DNA of 15,347 nucleotides from Deltaproteobacteria bacterium (lineage in GTDB: Bacteria > Desulfobacterota > Desulfobacteria > Desulfobacterales > UBA11574). The notes beneath the pieces are model-generated. The model was not told where the DNA came from. It made no database searches and worked only from the letters and a program-made list of their open reading frames with translations. Location: positions 1 to 15,347 of the forward strand of contig JAFDBA010000043.1 in assembly GCA_019313505.1 (NCBI GenBank), written 5' to 3'. Below, one piece after another: positions 13,996 through 15,347 of the stretch (positions are counted from its first letter, which is position 1; every line of letters begins with the position of its first letter). The position numbers were made by a program, and so were the translations under genes.

Positions 13996-14583
13996 CTACT
14001 TATCAAGGGCAATAATCCAGCCAACAGCTTCGAAAAGATCCCGGGCTACAAGGTCAGGATAGATTCCTTTTTCTTTCAGAATCTTTTCAGCTTCGGCTCC
14101 GTTACCTGTTTTTACCAGAACAGCGTGTCCGCATCCGGCATTTTGAGCACATTCAATATCCTTTGCACTATCGCCCACCATGACCGAAGTTGCAAGATCG
14201 ATCCGGTATTTCTGCCTGGCCTTAAAAATCAATGTCGGCTTTGGTTTGCGACAGCCACACCTGTCTTCCGGCATATGCGGGCAAAAAAATATGTCTTTTA
14301 TTTTACCGCCCCGGGATTTAACTGCCGCTTTCATCATGGTATGTATGTAACTAAGCACTTTTTCTGATACCATCTTGCGATTGATAACCGATTGATTTGT
14401 AATAATAATATTGGCAAATCCATTTGAAGTAAGTAGTTTTATGGCCTCTAAACTCCCGGGTAGAAACTCAAATTCAGACCAGTTTTTGATGTAATTCGGG
14501 GAATCCCGGTTAATAACGCCGTCTCGGTCCAGAAAAACAACCTTTTGTAGTATTTTTTTTTTAATTGTCTTCTGCAATTGCAA
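13996..14583 (-). CDS. gmhB: HAD-family heptose-1,7-bisphosphate phosphatase-like protein (GmhB)
   Basis: GmhB removes the 7-phosphate (or 1,7-type bisphosphate phosphate) in ADP-heptose synthesis for lipopolysaccharide core. The 195-residue protein has HAD motif 1 DRDGVIN (D19, D21) and TNQS (62-65). It also has the GmhB/HisB-N zinc loop CPHMPEDRCGC (C101, H103, C109, C111), RKPKP with K113, and GDSAKDI with D138. The loop after NQS (VINRK) differs from the usual GIARG, so the exact bisphosphate preference is uncertain. No ATG is available. The start is TTG at 14583 (AAGGG five bases upstream) or TTG at 14577, overlapping the end of rlpA. A 10-base A run (forward T at 14553-14562) lies just inside the gene. 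Confidence 0.8.
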   Translation of the reverse strand: MQLQKTIKKKILQKVVFLDRDGVINRDSPNYIKNWSEFEFLPGSLEAIKLLTSNGFANIIITNQSVINRKMVSEKVLSYIHTMMKAAVKSRGGKIKDIFFCPHMPEDRCGCRKPKPTLIFKARQKYRIDLATSVMVGDSAKDIECAQNAGCGHAVLVKTGNGAEAEKILKEKGIYPDLVARDLFEAVGWIIALDK

Positions 14584-15334
14584 AGGCGCCCTTAAACCCG
14601 TTTTGAATCATGAATTCTTCATACCTATTTGCCTGCTCCAGAGTGGAACATTTGCCCACCCGCACTCTGTAGAAGGTATCATAACCATCATAATAGGTTG
14701 TTATGTGAGTATTCTTGTGTGACTGAGTAAGTTTTTGCTTAAGTCTTTGAGCGTTTTTCCATTCACTGAATGCGGCAATTTGAACTGTAAAATTCCCCTG
14801 ATAATAATTTGCTGAAACATAAGATCGACCTGCTCCTTCCGGCGCTTTGGACCGAACAATGGCCCCGAGTGCGACAATTTCAACATTACCGGTACCCGGA
14901 CCGACAATTCCCAGCTTTTTCGCGGCCGTGTAAGAAAGGTCGATGATCCTGCCCCTGACGAAAGGACCCCGGTCATTAATTCTGACCTTAATCTTCCTGC
15001 TATTTGTTAAATTTAGCACACTTACATAAGTACCAAATGGAAGAGTTTTGTGGGCGGCTGTCATGGCATACATATTGTAGGTTTCTCCGTTGGCCGTTTT
15101 TTTACCGTGAAAATCTCTGCCATACCATGATGCTTTGCCACGCTGACTGAAGCCCCTTGCATGGGGTAGCGGTTTATACCAGCTTTTCCCAATTTTATAA
15201 GGCTTGGGGTGTCCGGGAGGTGTTGGAGGAGGCTTTACTGTCGCACATCCATAAAAAACAAAAGATATCAGTCAAAAAAAAAAAATAAGCCGACAAATAA
15301 CTAAAAAAAGGTTTTTTATCGATTTAATGTTCAT
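14561..15334 (-). pseudogene. rlpA: RlpA-like septal lipoprotein with SPOR domain; in-frame TGA in the signal peptide
   Basis: RlpA is an outer-membrane lipoprotein; in Pseudomonas it is a lytic transglycosylase that cuts denuded glycan at the septum. Read through from ATG at 15334, the 257-codon frame gives a basic start, a hydrophobic stretch and the lipobox FYGC (C30). A proline-rich linker follows, then the double-psi barrel (about 54-155) with KASWYG, H95 in TAAHK and catalytic D121 in NDRGPF, and a SPOR domain (about 180-254) beginning NFTVQIAAF. Codon 21 is TGA (15272-15274), directly after a 12-base T run, in the same frame as both the start and the lipobox. The only ATG downstream (15073) would delete the signal and part of the barrel. 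Classed as interrupted, though a sequence error or readthrough is possible. gmhB follows with an overlap. Confidence 0.8.
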
Positions 15335-15347
15335 AGCTGGTTTTGTA

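Overview
The window looks like chromosomal core sequence from a Desulfobacterota (former Deltaproteobacteria) bacterium, most likely a Desulfobacterales member or a metagenome bin from that group. This is inferred from protein flavour and from the gene order rpmF / rpiB-glyA-dCMP deaminase-nrdR-ribD-ribE-ribBA-ribH-nusB, which I recall from that lineage. No rRNA, tRNA, CRISPR array or transposase gene was recognised.

Left part, plus strand (1-3445): a tsaC/Sua5-family tRNA threonylcarbamoyladenosine gene; a protein made of two receiver domains; a 600-base non-coding stretch; and a CpaE/TadZ-type MinD-like ATPase. The two signalling-type genes belong together. Each carries the same roughly 41-residue Arg/Asp-rich module, at the N-terminus of the receiver protein and at the C-terminus of the ATPase. 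The ATPase gene is preceded by a near-consensus sigma-54 promoter with a perfect 18-bp palindrome about 120 bp upstream. The double-receiver gene also has an internal Shine-Dalgarno and ATG exactly between its receiver domains.

Middle and right part, minus strand (11631 down to 3648): a long housekeeping operon reading rpmF, rpiB, glyA, dCMP deaminase, nrdR, ribD, ribE, ribBA, ribH, nusB and a glyoxalase-II-like metallo-hydrolase. It ends at a strong hairpin between convergent genes. It encodes the whole riboflavin pathway except the dephosphorylation step, plus one-carbon, deoxynucleotide and pentose phosphate functions. GlyA, RibD/RibBA and RpiB link C1, GTP/ribulose-5-phosphate and pentose metabolism. 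Upstream on the same strand lies rlpA - gmhB - recD2 (15334 down to 11785).

Two genes are disrupted beside homopolymers: recD2 is split by a one-base shift at a 9-base A run, and the rlpA signal peptide contains an in-frame TGA beside a 12-base T run. These may be assembly errors, real decay, or recoding/slippage. Two families of non-coding repeats with imperfect inverted arms sit in the intergenic spaces. Sequence of these families overlaps the stop codons of ribBA, ribE and perhaps rpiB.
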